Positions 1-11,595 of a stretch of DNA of 64,000 bases are shown piece by piece. The notes beneath the pieces were generated by a model, which was not told the DNA's origin, ran no database searches, and saw nothing but the letters and a program-made list of their open reading frames with translations. Position 1 is the stretch's first letter, and every line of letters begins with the position of its first letter. This stretch comes from Carex sylvatica (Eukaryota > Streptophyta > Magnoliopsida > Poales > Cyperaceae), in the NCBI GenBank assembly GCA_964058845.1, contig CAXKVR010000939.1:50915-114914 (forward strand), written 5' to 3'. The position numbers were made by a program, and so were the translations under genes.

Positions 1-499
1 ATCACAATATTTTCTACATTGCCTAGAAGTGACTTTTGAACCGGGATCAATAACTCAGAATCTAAGCATTTTTATTTTTTTCCAATAACACATAAAGAAA
101 TATATTAATTTTTCATACAGCAGTGAAAAATTCGATCTGAAAAATATTGATCCGGGTTATTTGTTGCAGTCTTTCTAATAAATCAAATTATATTGTATTC
201 CATATATTTTCAAAGAAATATATCCAATATTTCTAATATTTCAATACACAAAAAAAAAAATCAAAATCTATAAATCCGGTGCACCATTAACCGGACACAT
301 ACCAACAACCAAAAATTTCCCTCTTTCCGGTTAACCATTAACCGGTCCAATTCTCAAATTTCGGAAATTGGAGGACCGGAAAGAATGGCCAATTCCCGTT
401 ATTGGTTAACTGAATAGGGCAGTTTTCGAATTTCATTACAAAACGGAGTAGATTCCGTAATTTGTTTTTTTTTTTTGGGCATTTATAAAAATTTCTGCT
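1..499. repeat. Truncated copy of long-inverted-repeat foldback element
   Basis: This stretch resembles the right half of the foldback elements at 10535-11522 and 35817-36531. It has the same run of features: a segment about a two-step tract ending in GGATCAATAACTCAG, an ACACATAAAGAAATATATTA block, a GATCCGGGTTATTTGTTGCAG block, then CCGGTTAA-type motifs and a terminal ATAAAAATTTC. It is more diverged than the other copies and is cut by the left edge of the window. No coding potential was seen. The short minus-strand open frame at 338-544 lies inside the repeat and has no recognisable domain. Confidence 0.6.
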
Positions 500-735
500 T
501 GGAAACAGCAAGCCGCATGCATGATACCTATAATTATTTAACAAGTTATTTAACCTTCAAAAATTTAAAATTATGTGTTTTTTCTCTAATTTTTTTTTTA
601 ATATCATATTTATCCTTACACTTGATATGTTATAGGACTTAATAGATATATATATATAGAAGGAGCACTTCCCGCAGATAAAGGAGCGCTTAATAAATAT
701 GTTAAGTAGTGATACCCATGCCTGTATCTATACAA

Positions 736-1170
736 TATAGCACATAAGCAAATCAATGTTGAGAGTATTATAGATGGACTACAAGTAACAAAGTCTCAAA
801 CTTGATATCTATATTATTTGTTTCCCTTCTATTTAAAAACATATCGCCGTTGATTAATAGTATAAAATTTATTGACATATTAAGCCTCCACTATGATTGC
901 ATTACAATTTTAAAATTTGATATAACTATAAATATGAAATTTTAGAGCGCAAAAAATGCCGGGGCCCATTTGTAGAGAAAAGATCTCACCCAACTAACTG
1001 CAACGTCTTAGAAATGAACATATTTAAGTGCATATAATAGTTCTTCCTATCCTGTGCAACAAATAGCTTAACTGAAGGGACCAACTTAGTTCTTATTTTC
1101 AGTACTAAAGAACACTTTTTAGGGGATTGATTGTAAATCGTGTCCACGCAAGAAAAACCAAGTCAATCAA
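736..1170 (+). repeat. 435-bp direct repeat, copy 1 (others at 2281 and 57577)
   Basis: The block from TATAGCACATAAGCAAATC to AAACCAAGTCAATCAA recurs almost unchanged at 2281-2715 and about 57577-58012. Copy 1 adjoins the PP2A-A fragment directly, while copies 2 and 3 run into a different sequence (AAATTCCACACCC...), so the junction at 1170/1171 is a rearrangement breakpoint. No gene is seen in it. The interval 500-735 before it shows only AT-rich sequence. Confidence 0.8.
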
Positions 1171-1189
1171 GCATGGGCAAAATCTGACC

Positions 1190-2017
1190 CGTCTTTGGAG
1201 GAAGTGATGACAACTGGGAGTAGCTTTTGGGAGGTAATTTCAGCACCCATTACAGGGGCAAGGAGGGAAATTGCTTGAAGTATGGTCATGCGGTATAAGT
1301 AGTGCGGATTGTTTATCTTCTCCAACACCTGCAAGAAGTAAAATATTTAAATTGCTTATCAAATTTAGAAAGGATAGGACAACACATTATTTCTCATTGC
1401 ATTTAATTACTACAAATTAATAAGTTTACGACGTTAAAATAGAATTGAGACAGCTTAAGTTAATTTTTAACCTAGCAACCTTCAGGTTTTACTTCTATAT
1501 GGTTTCTTATTCCTGCATAACCAATGAATATTGGACAATTTTGGATCTAAAAATGAAAAGAAATAGAGAAAATACCTGAGGAACAATGTGTTGCATTGCC
1601 CACTCAGGACCAAACTCTTCCGCAAGGCGCTTCAAGTTGTTTGCCGCTGCATCTCTAATTGAGTACACCTGATAGTAAAAAAATGAAACAAGGCTAAAGA
1701 AACTGGCTAGCCAAGAGTGGTATATACTCTATGATGGCCAGACGCACCCTCCAGTGCCTGTCCTCTGCCAGCTCCACAATTGCCGGGAGAAGCGATTGAG
1801 ACAATAAATCTATCCCAATTAGCTGAAGCAATATTTCAAAAGGTATAGTTATGATAATTTAAATCTTAATGTCAGAGAGATTCAGTATTCAAATTCATCA
1901 ACACTTGCACATATACTTTTGATTTTTTTCCTGTACCTTGCCTAAGACAGGAGCCATTCCCATTATAACAGAAGCCAAGGCTGAACGAACGTGCTGAGAG
2001 GAATCAGTAGAAAGCTC
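1190..2017 (-). pseudogene. PP2A scaffold subunit A (HEAT repeat) gene fragment, copy 1
   Basis: On the minus strand four exon-like pieces encode HEAT-repeat sequence of protein phosphatase 2A regulatory subunit A: 2017-1937 ([20 protein letters not shown]), 1822-1703 ([20 protein letters not shown]), 1668-1576 (VYSIRDAAANNLKRLAEEFG) and 1328-about 1190 (INNPHYLYRMTILQAISLLA). GT and AG borders are visible for most pieces. The full-length family has about 590 residues; both ends are missing here. The exon that normally follows [11 protein letters not shown] is absent and its donor now reads into a stop. The last piece loses family similarity after SSKD and ends in a stop. PP2A-A is the scaffold joining catalytic and B subunits; this copy cannot encode it. 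The identification is strong, being motif by motif. Confidence 0.85.
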
Positions 2018-3014
2018 CTGAAATTTCCATTAAACCACATCAAATCGGAAAAAAGTTAGCAAATTTGTCCTACTTGAAATTTAATGCTTAATATGTACTT
2101 GTACACCAAGTTTTATATTTTTAAAGAAACCTTTTTACTATTTTTTTTAGATAGGTAGAAAACTGCTGACTTTTTTTCCAATTTAGTCGACAATTTAGTT
2201 AAAATACAAAGTAAAAAGAAAATTAATAAATGGTATACAAGCAATCAAAGGAAATAATATTGTTCTAGACACCTTTAGTATATAGCACATAAGCAAATCA
2301 ATGTTGAGAGTATTATAGATGGACTACAAGTAACAAAGTCTCAAACTTGATATCTATATTATTTGTTTCCCTTCTATTTAAAAACATATCGCCGTTGATT
2401 AATAGTATAAAATTTATTGATATATTAAGCCTCCACTATGATTGCATTACAATTTTAAAATTTGATATAACTATAAATATGAAATCTAAGAGGGCAAAAA
2501 ATGCCGGGGACCATTTGTAGAGAAAAGATCTCATCCAACCAACTGCTACGTCTTAGAAATGAACATATTTAAGTGCATATAATAGTTCTTCCTATCCTGT
2601 GCACCAAATAGCTTAACTGAAGGGACCAACTTAGTTCTTCTTTTCAGTACTAAAGAACACTTTTTAGGGGATTGATTGTAAATCGTGTCCACGCAAGAAA
2701 AACCAAGTCAATCAAAAATTCCACACCCACCTTTTCGGATCCCCAACATCTCCAATAGTGTGGCTTTATGTGTAGATAGAATTTGAACTGTTAATTATTT
2801 ATCAAACCATCTAGATAAAATTTATGGTCTTAGGTGTGCTGGTGCCTTAAGGGGCAGGCAAATGCCAAACCAAACCGATCGAATTAATTCATACTTTTAT
2901 TTCTGCTAATTCATTCATCTATTCAGTAAAGTTTTCACAAAACTTTGGTCACATTTTTGTTTATTTCACTTCAAAATTTCTTATCTTACACTGCTACAAA
3001 AATGCTAATCATAC
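2018..3014. other. Intergenic stretch, no gene seen
   Basis: This holds the second copy of the 435-bp repeat (2281-2715) and AT-rich sequence. Positions 2119-2135 (CCTTTTTACTATTTTTTTT) are the uninterrupted counterpart of the Mutator-like insertion site at 49564/57428. Nothing coding was recognised. Confidence 0.7.
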
Positions 3015-5960
3015 AAACCGAGAAATTTCCAACAAAATAGTGTGTAAAGGGAGGAAGTGTGTGCACAAAAATGCGCTCAACCATACACACACGTTCATTT
3101 AACACAACCGTGTATGAAAGGTTGCTTAATTTGTACACGGTTTTTTTTAGAAACCGTGTACGTATGAAAGGGGTAAGCTCTTGGAAGTTGCATGGAGAAG
3201 ACTTTGTACAGTAGTCAATGTTTATTTCAAGATTTATTTTTATTTTATTTTATATTTAACGAGAGTAGGTATGGATACTTTAGGTGCAGTGGGGTCACTA
3301 ATTAATACCTTGTCGAAAGCAAAGCTCTGTAGTTGTAAAAATGAGGAGTAAAGAGCAGGAGAGTATTAACATATGAGCATAAGATAACTTAGTGAAGAAA
3401 AAACATGATGTGACGTGACGTCATGTAACTAATATATCACGTGAAAAAAAAAATTATATTACGATATGACGTGACTAAAATGTTGGAGGACATTTATACC
3501 ATGCGCTTTTTTTTTTTTTCAAATTTTAAGTTAGTTCATATAAAATAATAACAAAATATACTAAAAGATTAAAAAAAAATTATAAAAAAATTATAATAAA
3601 GAAATAATGTTAAAAAATGTATGACGTGATGTGACCGAATCAGTTTGTGCAACATCACGTATCAGTTTCAATCAAGTCACATGATGTGATCGTGACAGAG
3701 ATGATAAAAGCGTGACTAATTTCTTTCATTAACCGGTAGCCGAGTTTTTTAAAAATATCCAAATTTATAAATATTTTATTAAAAATAACCAAGGTTTGGG
3801 AGAATTTTTAAAAATACTCAAACCGCGAAAAAAATCCGCAACCCGGGATATTTAATTCCGCCCCGTGGAAAAAATTCGCGGCCTGAGATTTTAATATATA
3901 TATATTTTTTATATTATGTTGTTCAGTTTGTTTGGATTTAAATTAGTTTGAATTGTTAAGTTGGATGATTGTATGAATTTTATTTGTATGAATTATTAAG
4001 TTAGAGTGCTTCTGAGCCCAACTTTGCACCTCTGGTTAACATAGCAAAACATCTTCCAAATTTATGAAAATTGACCGTTATGCAGAAAACAAGACTGTGA
4101 AGTTTCATACAAATTCTCAAAATAAATCGCCAGATATTATCTCTCAAAAATTACCTGAACTGCTGAAAGACGAGAATAAATATTTGAGAGGTGCAAAGTT
4201 GGACTCAGAAGTGGAAACCAAAGGTGCAAAGTTGGGCTCAGAAGCACTCCTTCAGCAGTTGGGGCAATATTTGAGAGATGATATCTCACGATCTGTTTTG
4301 AAATTTTGTATGAAACTTCACAGTCTTGTTCTACAATGTCAAGACTGCATGTCAGTCAATTTTCATAATTTTGAAAGATGTTTTGCTATGTTAAACCAAA
4401 GGTGTAAAAAATTAGACTCAGAATAACTCCTTAAGCAGTTGGGGCAATTTTTCTCTATCCCTGTGATAGATCATGCAAAACCGATTCCATGTGTTAATAA
4501 ATTATAGTTCATAAAATTCCGTAAACTCGCTGTCAGTCAGTTCTGGCCGACTTCTTTTTTCAAAATATGTCACAAAGAATCAAGATAAAAAAACACTTAA
4601 TTTGACTATTATGAACAAAACATCAATAATTTATGCATCACTATCACGTGGTGATCCATCGGCCTGAACCAAACCAGAACGGATGAACAAGTTCAGACCG
4701 AACCGGTTTAAACAACCGAGCCGATTCGCTGGCCTTTTCTCTGCCTATTCTTCTCTCCTGCTCTTCATCTCTGACCACCAGCCTCTCTGCCTTCTCCTTC
4801 AATCTTCTCATCTCGATTACATGAGCTGCCCTTGTAAATAATATGTCAGACTACTTTACAACTATTTTCATGGGCATAGGATCAATTATTTACCATTATT
4901 TACTGAGAAATTTCCAACAAAATAGTGTGTAAAGGGAGGAGGTGTGTGCACAAAAATGCGCTCAACCATACACACACGTTCATTTAACACAACCGTGTAT
5001 GAAAGGTTGCTTAATTTGTACACGGTTTTTTTAGAAACCGTGTACGTATGAAAGGGGTAAGCTCTTGGAAGTTGCATGGAGAAGACTTTGTACAGTAGTC
5101 AATGTTTATTTCAAGATTTATTTTTATTTTATTTTATATTTAACGAGAGTAGGTATGGATACTTTAGGTGCAGTGGGGTCACTAATTAATACCTTGTCGA
5201 AAGCAAAGCTCTGTAGTTGTAAAAATGAGGAGTAAAGAGCAGGAGAGTATTAACATATGAGCATAAGATAACTTAGTGAAGAAAAAACATGATGTGACGT
5301 GACGTCATGTAACTAATATATCACGTGAAAAAAAAAATTATATTACGATATGACGTGACTAAAATGTTGGAGGACATTTATACCATGCGCTTTTTTTTTT
5401 TTCAAATTTTAAGTTAGTTCATATAAAATAATAACAAAATATACTAAAAGATTAAAAAAAATTATAAAAAAATTATAATAAAGAAATAATGTTAAAAAAT
5501 GTATGACGTGATGTGACCGAATCAGTTTGTGCAACATCACGTATCAGTTTCAATCAAGTCACATGATGTGATCGTGACAGAGATGATAAAAGCGTGACTA
5601 ATTTCTTTCATTAACCGGTAGCCGAGTTTTTTAAAAATATCCAAATTTATAAATATTTTATTAAAAATAACCAAGGTTTGGGAGAATTTTTAAAAATACT
5701 CAAACCGCGAAAAAAATCCGCAGCCCGGGATATTTAATTCTGCCCCGTGGAAAAAATATGTGGCCCGAGATTTTAATATATATATATATTTTATATTATG
5801 TTGTTCAGTCTGTTTGGATTTAAATTAGTTTGAATTGTTAAGTTGGACGATTGTATGAATTTTTATTTGTATGAATTGTTAAGTTAGAGTGCTTCTGAGC
5901 TCAAATTTGCATCTCTGGTTAACATAGCAAAAAATCTTCAAAAATTATGAAAATTGATCG
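3015..5960 (+). repeat. Internal direct duplication with filler (3015-4455 and 4896-5960)
   Basis: About 1 kb starting GAGAAATTTCCAACAAAATAG is present at 3015 and again at 4896; the right segmental copy has it once (58310). Each copy contains a CGTGACG-rich stretch and a left arm of the foldback element described at 5622. Between the two lies filler (about 4456-4888) not found elsewhere in the window, with no recognisable gene. The 120-codon open frame at 4064-4426 lies within the foldback repeat and is not considered a gene. Confidence 0.8.
3740..4455. mobile_element. Truncated Mutator-type foldback element (left part only)
   Basis: This begins CCGAGTTTTTTAAAAATA, preceded by AACCGGTAG (3731-3739), exactly as at 5622 and 59023, but it stops inside the internal repeats near 4455 and has no right end. 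It is the truncated product of the local duplication, not a separate insertion. Confidence 0.7.
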
Positions 5961-6884
5961 ATATGCAGTATTGACATCGTAGAACAAGACTGTGAAGTTT
6001 CATACAAGACTTCATGTTGGTCAATTTTCATGATTTTTGAAGATTTTTTTGCTATGTTAAACCAGAGGTGCAAAATTGGGTTCAGAAGCACTCCTTCAGC
6101 AGTTGGGGCAATATTTGAAAGATGATATCTCGCGATCTGTTTTCAGATTTTGTATGAAACTTCATAGTCTTATTCAACGATATCAAGACTTCATATCAGT
6201 CAATTTTCATGATTTTTGAATTTTTTTGGCTATGTTAAACCAGAGGTCCAAAGTTGGGCTCAGAAGCACTCCTTCAGCAGTTGGGGCAATATTTGAGAGA
6301 TGATATCTCGTGATCTGTTACGAGATTTTGTATGAAATTTCACAGTTTTTGTTCTACGATGTCAAAACTGCATGTCGATCAATTTTCATGATTTTTGAAG
6401 ATTTTTTGCTATGTTAAACCAGAGGTGCAAAGTTGGGCTCAGAAGCACTCCTTCAGCAATTTGGGCAATTTTTGAGAGATGATATATGGCGATCTGTTAT
6501 CATATTTTGTATGAAACTTCATAGTCTTATTCAACGATATTAAGACTGCATGTCAGTCAATTTTCATGATTTTTAAAAATATTTTGCTATGTTAACCAGA
6601 GGTGTAAAATTGAGCTCAAAAGCACTCTAACTTAACAATTCATACAAATAAAATTCATACAATCCTCCAACTTAACAATTCAAACTAATTTAAATTCAAA
6701 CACACTGAACAACATAATCTAAAAAAAAAATTAAAATCTCGTGCTGTGAAGTTTTTTCACGGGGCAGATTTAAAAATTTCGGGTCGTAGATTTTTTCTGC
6801 GGTTTGGGTTTTTTAAAAATTCTCCCAAATCTTGGTTATTTTTAATAAAATATTTATAAATTTGGGTATTTTTAAGAAACTCGG
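5622..6884. mobile_element. Non-autonomous foldback element with 9-bp TSD (MULE-type) and 178-bp repeats
   Basis: Inverted ends CCGAGTTTTTTAAAAATA and its mirror (TTTTTAAGAAACTCGG) bound 1263 bp. The flanks carry the 9-bp duplication AACCGGTAG at 5613-5621 and 6885-6893. A 9-bp TSD is typical of Mutator-like elements. The arms continue inward for more than 100 bp, with CGGGGCAGA and TGCGGTTTGGG-type motifs. The centre holds a unit of about 178 bp starting near CAGAGGTGCAAAGTTGGGCTC, seen at about 6062, 6240, 6419 and 6597, plus an inverted partial unit on the left side. No transposase is encoded. The partner copy at 59023-60709 carries more units. Confidence 0.8.
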
Positions 6885-6893
6885 AACCGGTAG

Positions 6894-7194
6894 TGGCGTG
6901 TAGAAGACTTGACAATACAGTAGTCAATTGATGATAATGAATGGATTTAATACTTTAGGTGGAGTGGGGTCACTATGTCTATAGCTTTAAATCCAACTTC
7001 ATCATTGTTGATTCTTAAACCATTTTTTCTTTGTTATTTATTTATTTATTTTTCATCCCGTTTACATGAAATTACTTAATTAGAAAATAAATCTTTTGTG
7101 AAGTGTTGATATTTGGAGAAAGAGAGGGAAAATATATACTTTTTTTTTAATTAGAAAATACATCTTCCTTGAATACATTTTTTGAGTAAACATA
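6894..7194. other. Short spacer, no gene seen
   Basis: AT-rich sequence between two mobile elements. It contains a stretch related to the 3250-3300 and 5160 segments (GGTGGAGTGGGGTCACTA). Nothing coding was seen. Confidence 0.6.
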
Positions 7195-7995
7195 AGGACC
7201 AAAGGTTATGTTTGGTTATGGACTAAACAGTGGAATAAGGGCTTTATGTCTCACTTATTCCATCAAACGTGGTTTAATTGAGCCGGACTAAGATGGAATA
7301 AGTCGATCTTTAGGTCGGACTAAATTGGCCTAAACTAAACCACCTCTCTAGATGGTTTAATTTTAATTGAGTATGAGACCTAAGTTTTCATTATTTTTAT
7401 TATTTTTAATCACTTTTTAAGAAATATAAAATAAGCAAAAAAAATTTCATTTACATATAAAAAAACTTATAACTTTATCAATTATAGAATCAATATTATT
7501 TTTTAAATGGCACAACTTTCTAAATCAACAAAATATATATGCAATCTAAAAAAATAATTAAATTAAATATTTTTTAAAATTGGACTACAAAATAATAAAA
7601 TTTTTGTTCATCAACCTAACACATTTTTGACAAATAAATTGGTACACATATAACTTTAATTAAATAAGATTCATTAAATACAATGTGCTTCTCTGAGATA
7701 TAGAATTAATTTATACATAACTCGTTTTCTTGTTCAATTTCTTTCAATCAAAATGAAAATAAAAAAAATACAAATAATAGTTTTATTATTATTATTACAA
7801 ATTTTGTAGGACAAAATAATTTGAAATATCAAATCATGCCTTAAGCTATCAAATTCTTATCAAACAAGGAATAATTTAAGTTAAGGTATAACTTTCAACA
7901 TCAACCAAACATGAATAATTTAGATTGGCCTAAGTTGGAATAACCAAGTTAGGCTTTATTAACTTTAGTCCACAACCAAACATGACCAAAGTCCT
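7195..7995. mobile_element. MITE-like element with inverted ends AGGACC...GTCCT, TA flanks
   Basis: The ends are inverted copies of each other: left AGGACCAAAGGTTATGTTTG, right mirror AGGACTTTGGTCATGTTTGG, both followed by a GGACTAAA-type block and a TGGAATAA motif. TA lies on both sides (7193-7194, 7996-7997), which would fit a TA target. The 801-bp interior is AT-rich with no coding sequence. The superfamily is uncertain, because PIF/Harbinger or Tc1/mariner ends would both fit loosely. The segmental-duplicate copy is at 61020-61821. Confidence 0.65.
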
Positions 7996-8256
7996 TATCT
8001 CTCCTCTATATTATGCACCTTAAATTGAATTGGATGACAAAAAGTCATATGGCTGTGATTTATTGATCTAAATTCGGATTGAATCTGAACCCTTCAGTCA
8101 AATAATATGATTTTGTTTGATTAAATGCATCATTTATATGTGTAGAAGTCTAAATTTAGTTTAAATTGGACCCGCTACATGTATAGCCACACATCTTGTC
8201 ACAAATATTTTTGTTCTGCACCGTTGGATCTAAATTAAAAATCATACAGATTGAAT

Positions 8257-8701
8257 CAAAGATGTGCAATTGGATCGGTTTGGTTATTTCGGTTTATTGG
8301 ATCGGTTTGGTTGGCTTTTCAAAACCAAATTATCACTTTGGTTCGGTTTGGTTTGAAAATTTTCAAAACTGAAATAATTGAACCGACCGAACTTTCATAT
8401 AATATGAATTTGATCCGAACCACCCCGGTTTATTTCTTAATCAATTGCTTTAAATACTTGATTTATTTCTAAATATCTTAGCTTATTTCTTAATATACTT
8501 TGATTTATTATAAGTTAATAATTTTAAATACAAAAATTAATATATTTCGGTTTGAACCGAACAAATCGAACAAACCGAACAAATCGAAATAAAACTTCGG
8601 TTAGGTTCGGTTCGGTTCTATTTTTAAAACCGAATTATAACTTTGTTTTGCCAAGTTCAATTCGGTTTGAACCGAACCAAACCGATGAACACGTACCCCT
8701 A
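8257..8701. mobile_element. hAT-like MITE with CGGTTTGGTT-rich inverted ends
   Basis: The left end reads CAAAGATGTGCAATTGGATC and the right end, reversed, TAGGGGTACGTGTTCATCGG; both continue into runs of CGGTTTGGTTCGG. The TAGGGGTG-type end is typical of plant hAT MITEs. Candidate 8-bp flanks (GATTGAAT, TAATGAAT) match imperfectly, so the exact ends are tentative. Open frames here, rich in repeated NRT/Q residues, come from the repeat. The duplicate is at about 62083-62492. Confidence 0.55.
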
Positions 8702-8971
8702 GTAATGAATGCCAAGTCCATACTAAATCCCAATCCAAAATTTGCCCCTGTAATAGCCAAACAGGTATAGATGTGGGTGCATATATATTTTGGGTAGACT
8801 TATGTCTGTTCGTTTGAATGGTATTAATATTAATTTGGGTAGACTTATGTTTCAATGAAGGATCTTTGGTGTTGATTTTTTTTTTTTTTTTTGTAAAGTC
8901 TGACTCTATAATTGATCTATTGGCTTGTGAAATGCTAATTATGTGCCCTCTTCAATTGAAAGAAACTTTCG

Positions 8972-9207
8972 GTACAATTATTAGGGAATGAAATATGCTG
9001 CGATTCGAATTTGATGAACAGTATCTGAAATCCCTACTTTTCCAAATCTAACTGTTCAACTTTTTCTGTGCACATATTTTCAAATAGATAGTTTTTCTGT
9101 GCACGCATCTCAAAATAAATCAACAGTTGGATTTGAAAAAGCAGAGATTTCAAGGTACTGTTCATTAAATTTGAATAACAGCATATTTGTTTCCAATTAT
9201 TAGTACA
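8972..9207. mobile_element. Hairpin MITE upstream of CNL copy 1
   Basis: The two halves are inverted copies: GAAATATGCTGCGATTCGAA... on the left mirrors ...TTTGAATAACAGCATATTTG on the right, with ATTTGATGAACAGT/ACTGTTCATTAAAT inside. The loop is small. It lies about 0.6 kb upstream of the CNL start and is kept in the paralogous promoter at about 62948-63172, so it predates the duplication. Confidence 0.65.
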
Positions 9208-9508
9208 TCAAGACAAATCTCTAATGGTAACAAATTATAGTGGAGATTATTGCACCTTCCTTCAATCATCCAAGTTTATTTATGTAAATAAATAGTAGTG
9301 TGAGGCTACAGTACCAAAATGCAAGTGACTCCTTGAGAAAAACAACAAAACATATAGACCCCACTCCACTGAAAAAGAAAAAAAGTAGAAGTTAAATAAG
9401 CATTGACTGCTGTACTGTCAAGTCTTTACTCACTTCTCATTTTCATAGAGCTTTCGACATGGTAATAATTAGTAACACCACCCTAAAGTATCCTGTAAAG
9501 TATCCTGA

Positions 9509-9654
9509 GATAAATCTGCTACGATCCTTTCATTTTTTAAGTATTACGAATATCTATAAAAATTATTTTTTATGCACGGATCTTATAACAAATAAAAGGT
9601 TGAATTTGAAATCGTAGGATCCTACAATTCCTTTTAGGATCGTAGCAGATTTAT
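9509..9654. mobile_element. Short MITE with inverted ends ATAAATCTGCTACGATCCT
   Basis: The left ATAAATCTGCTACGATCCT and the right AGGATCGTAGCAGATTTAT are perfect inverted copies about 145 bp apart end to end. It lies about 170 bp upstream of the CNL copy 1 start codon, probably in the promoter or leader region, and is also present at about 63468-63612. Confidence 0.7.
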
Positions 9655-9822
9655 TTACTAAAGTATCCATCCACTCTCGTTAAAAAGAAAATAAAAGGAA
9701 AATGAAAACCTGAAATATACATTGACTAATGTACAGAGTTTTCTCCACGCCACTTCTCTCTTTCACAACTCAGATCTAAGGTTCTTTCCTCCCTCTTCAA
9801 AAAAATTATTCAACAGAGCAAA

Positions 9823-10194
9823 ATGGCAGGGAATTTGATAACCTCTGTGCTCTCTCTAGCCACCAATTTGCTCCCATCAATTACAGCCTCTGCGCATGCT
9901 CCTTCTTCCTCTTCGTCAAATTCTAATAATTCAGAAAAGGAGCGTGCTCGTGCTGCTGAGAAGGATCTGGAGAGGCTGATGCTAACTCTGGAGTGGATCA
10001 AGGCCACGATGTACGATGCTGAAGAGAGGGAGATCATAGACCGCTCTGTCAAGTTCTGGCTAAAGGAGCTCAAGAAGGTTGCATATGACGCTGAGGATGT
10101 GCTCAGTGAGTACCGATATGAGGTCACACGTGTTCAAGTAGAGGCAAGAAAGGCTTCTCAGGCTTCTGGTTCTCACAAAAGAAAGGAGATGGAG
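9823..10194 (+). pseudogene. CNL resistance gene copy 1, first exon only (coiled-coil domain)
   Basis: The exon encodes 124 residues beginning [20 protein letters not shown], then a charged helical segment and the [15 protein letters not shown] motif typical of the N-terminal coiled-coil domain of CNL immune receptors, which sense pathogen effectors in the cytoplasm. A GAG|GTTAGT donor follows. Downstream sequence matches the intron of copy 2 as far as about 12711, but the NB-ARC/LRR exon expected about 60 bp later is missing and the promoter of copy 2 begins instead. It is therefore a decapitated duplicate. If the intron is retained, translation stops at 10213-10215, giving a 130-residue CC-only peptide. 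The start is supported by conservation in all three copies. The domain call is strong; the function of the remnant is unknown. Confidence 0.85.
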
Positions 10195-10534
10195 GTTAGT
10201 GTCCTGTGCATATAGAAATCAAAAGGATTTTTTTTTTTTTGCCTTTTATCGTTGGAAGGTAGAATCTTGGATTTCAATTTAAAATCGAAAAGGGAACGAA
10301 AAAAATTGACATTAATCAATATATCTAAATAAAATTTAATTATTATATATAAGTCAGTGTATAATTAAGTTATTAAATATTTATTAACTGAGGTCTAATT
10401 CCTATGGAGGTATAATTTTAAATATTTTATTTAAGACAATATAAAAAGATCTAACCACGCACAACGAGCAATTTTTTTCTGGATTCGAACTAGATATATA
10501 ATATAAAAGAAAAGAAATCTACACATTAATAAAG

Positions 10535-11522
10535 CCAAAATTTCTATTAGTATCCAAAAATTCTTTCAAATTACTGAATCTATCCAATTTTGAGCAGAAT
10601 TTCGAATAATGCCATGTCCGATTAATAAATAATTGAACTGATTGATTTTGTCCGGTTAATAACTAACCGGACTCAATCTACCCAATTCAAAATTTTTTTC
10701 CGGTTATTAAATAACCGGATTGAGTTTATTTATATATATTAAAATATTAGAAATGTTGAATATATTTTTTTAAAAATAGATGTAATACAATATAATTTGT
10801 TTTATTAGAAAGACTGCAAAAAATAACCCCGATCAATCTTTTTCAGATCGAATTTTTGGCAGCTGTAAGAAAAATTAATATATTTCTTTATGTGTTATTG
10901 GAAAAATATAAATATGCTTTGAATGTGAGTTATTGATCGCGGTTCAGAAGCCACTTCTTTTTTAATAACAATAATTAAATAACTTGAAGTATATGTTTTT
11001 TTTCAAAAATAGATACAAGTTTTTTAGAAATTAAATGTACTAGAAAGATGATAATATTTTCTATATTTACCTATAAGTGACTTTTGAACAGGGATCAATC
11101 ACTCAGAATCCAAATATTTTTATTTTTTTTCAATAACACATAAATAAATATATTAATTTTTCTTACAGCCACGGAAAATTCGATCTGAAAAATGTTGATC
11201 CGGGTTATTTTTTGCAGTATTTCTAATAAATTAAATTATATTGTATTCCTTCTATTTTCAAATAAATATATTCAATATTTATAATATTTCAATATAATTT
11301 TTTTTTTTAAATTTCTATTTTGTAAAAAAAAAACTCAATCCGATTATTTAATAACCGGACAAAATTCTTGAATTGGGTAGATTGAGTCTGGTTAATTATT
11401 AACCGGACAAAATCAATCAGTCTGGTCATTTATTAACTGGTGAGCAAGGCATTATTCAAGATTTTACTCAAAATTGGATAGATTCAGTAATTTGATAGAA
11501 TGTTTTGGTATTAATAAAAATT
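10535..11522. mobile_element. Long-inverted-repeat foldback element (intron of CNL copy 1)
   Basis: Left arm: CTATTAGTATCCAAAAATTC, ATTACTGAATCTATCCAATT, then repeated CCGGTTAATAA motifs. The right arm is the mirror image, ending TTGGTATTAATAAAAATT. Almost the whole 1 kb folds on itself. The right terminus has lost about 47 bp compared with the copy at 13689-36531. Positions 10771-10783 (AAAAATAGATG) are the unoccupied equivalent of the CACTA target in copy 2. No coding sequence. Confidence 0.75.
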
Positions 11523-11595
11523 ATTAGTGCTGTGTCAATAGTCAAAATTGTTTTGTAATTATCACCTCCCATTATTTCACGACATCAATCCGGAC

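Larger units (their letters stand above)
1367..10042 (+). repeat. Segmental duplication, left copy (partner 48799-64000)
   Basis: From AGAAAGGATAGGACAACAC at 1367 the sequence is collinear with 48799-49572 and then 57428-64000. It covers the PP2A-A fragment, repeat block, foldback element, MITEs and CNL exon 1. The right copy is interrupted by a 7.9-kb Mutator-like element. The left copy has an extra partial internal duplication (about 3015-4455 against 4896-5960) with about 430 bp of unrelated filler between. The partner runs off the window, so the full size is unknown. Confidence 0.9.

Noticed and set aside
4064..4426. 120-codon open frame, partly repeated at 59411-59689
   Set aside because: It lies entirely inside the 178-bp repeats of a foldback element, shows self-repeated residues (RGAKLDSE, KGAKLGSE), and is frame-broken in other units.
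8251..8770. Frames with repeated NRTNRTNRT residues
   Set aside because: Produced by CGAACCGAAC-type repeats of the MITE end.
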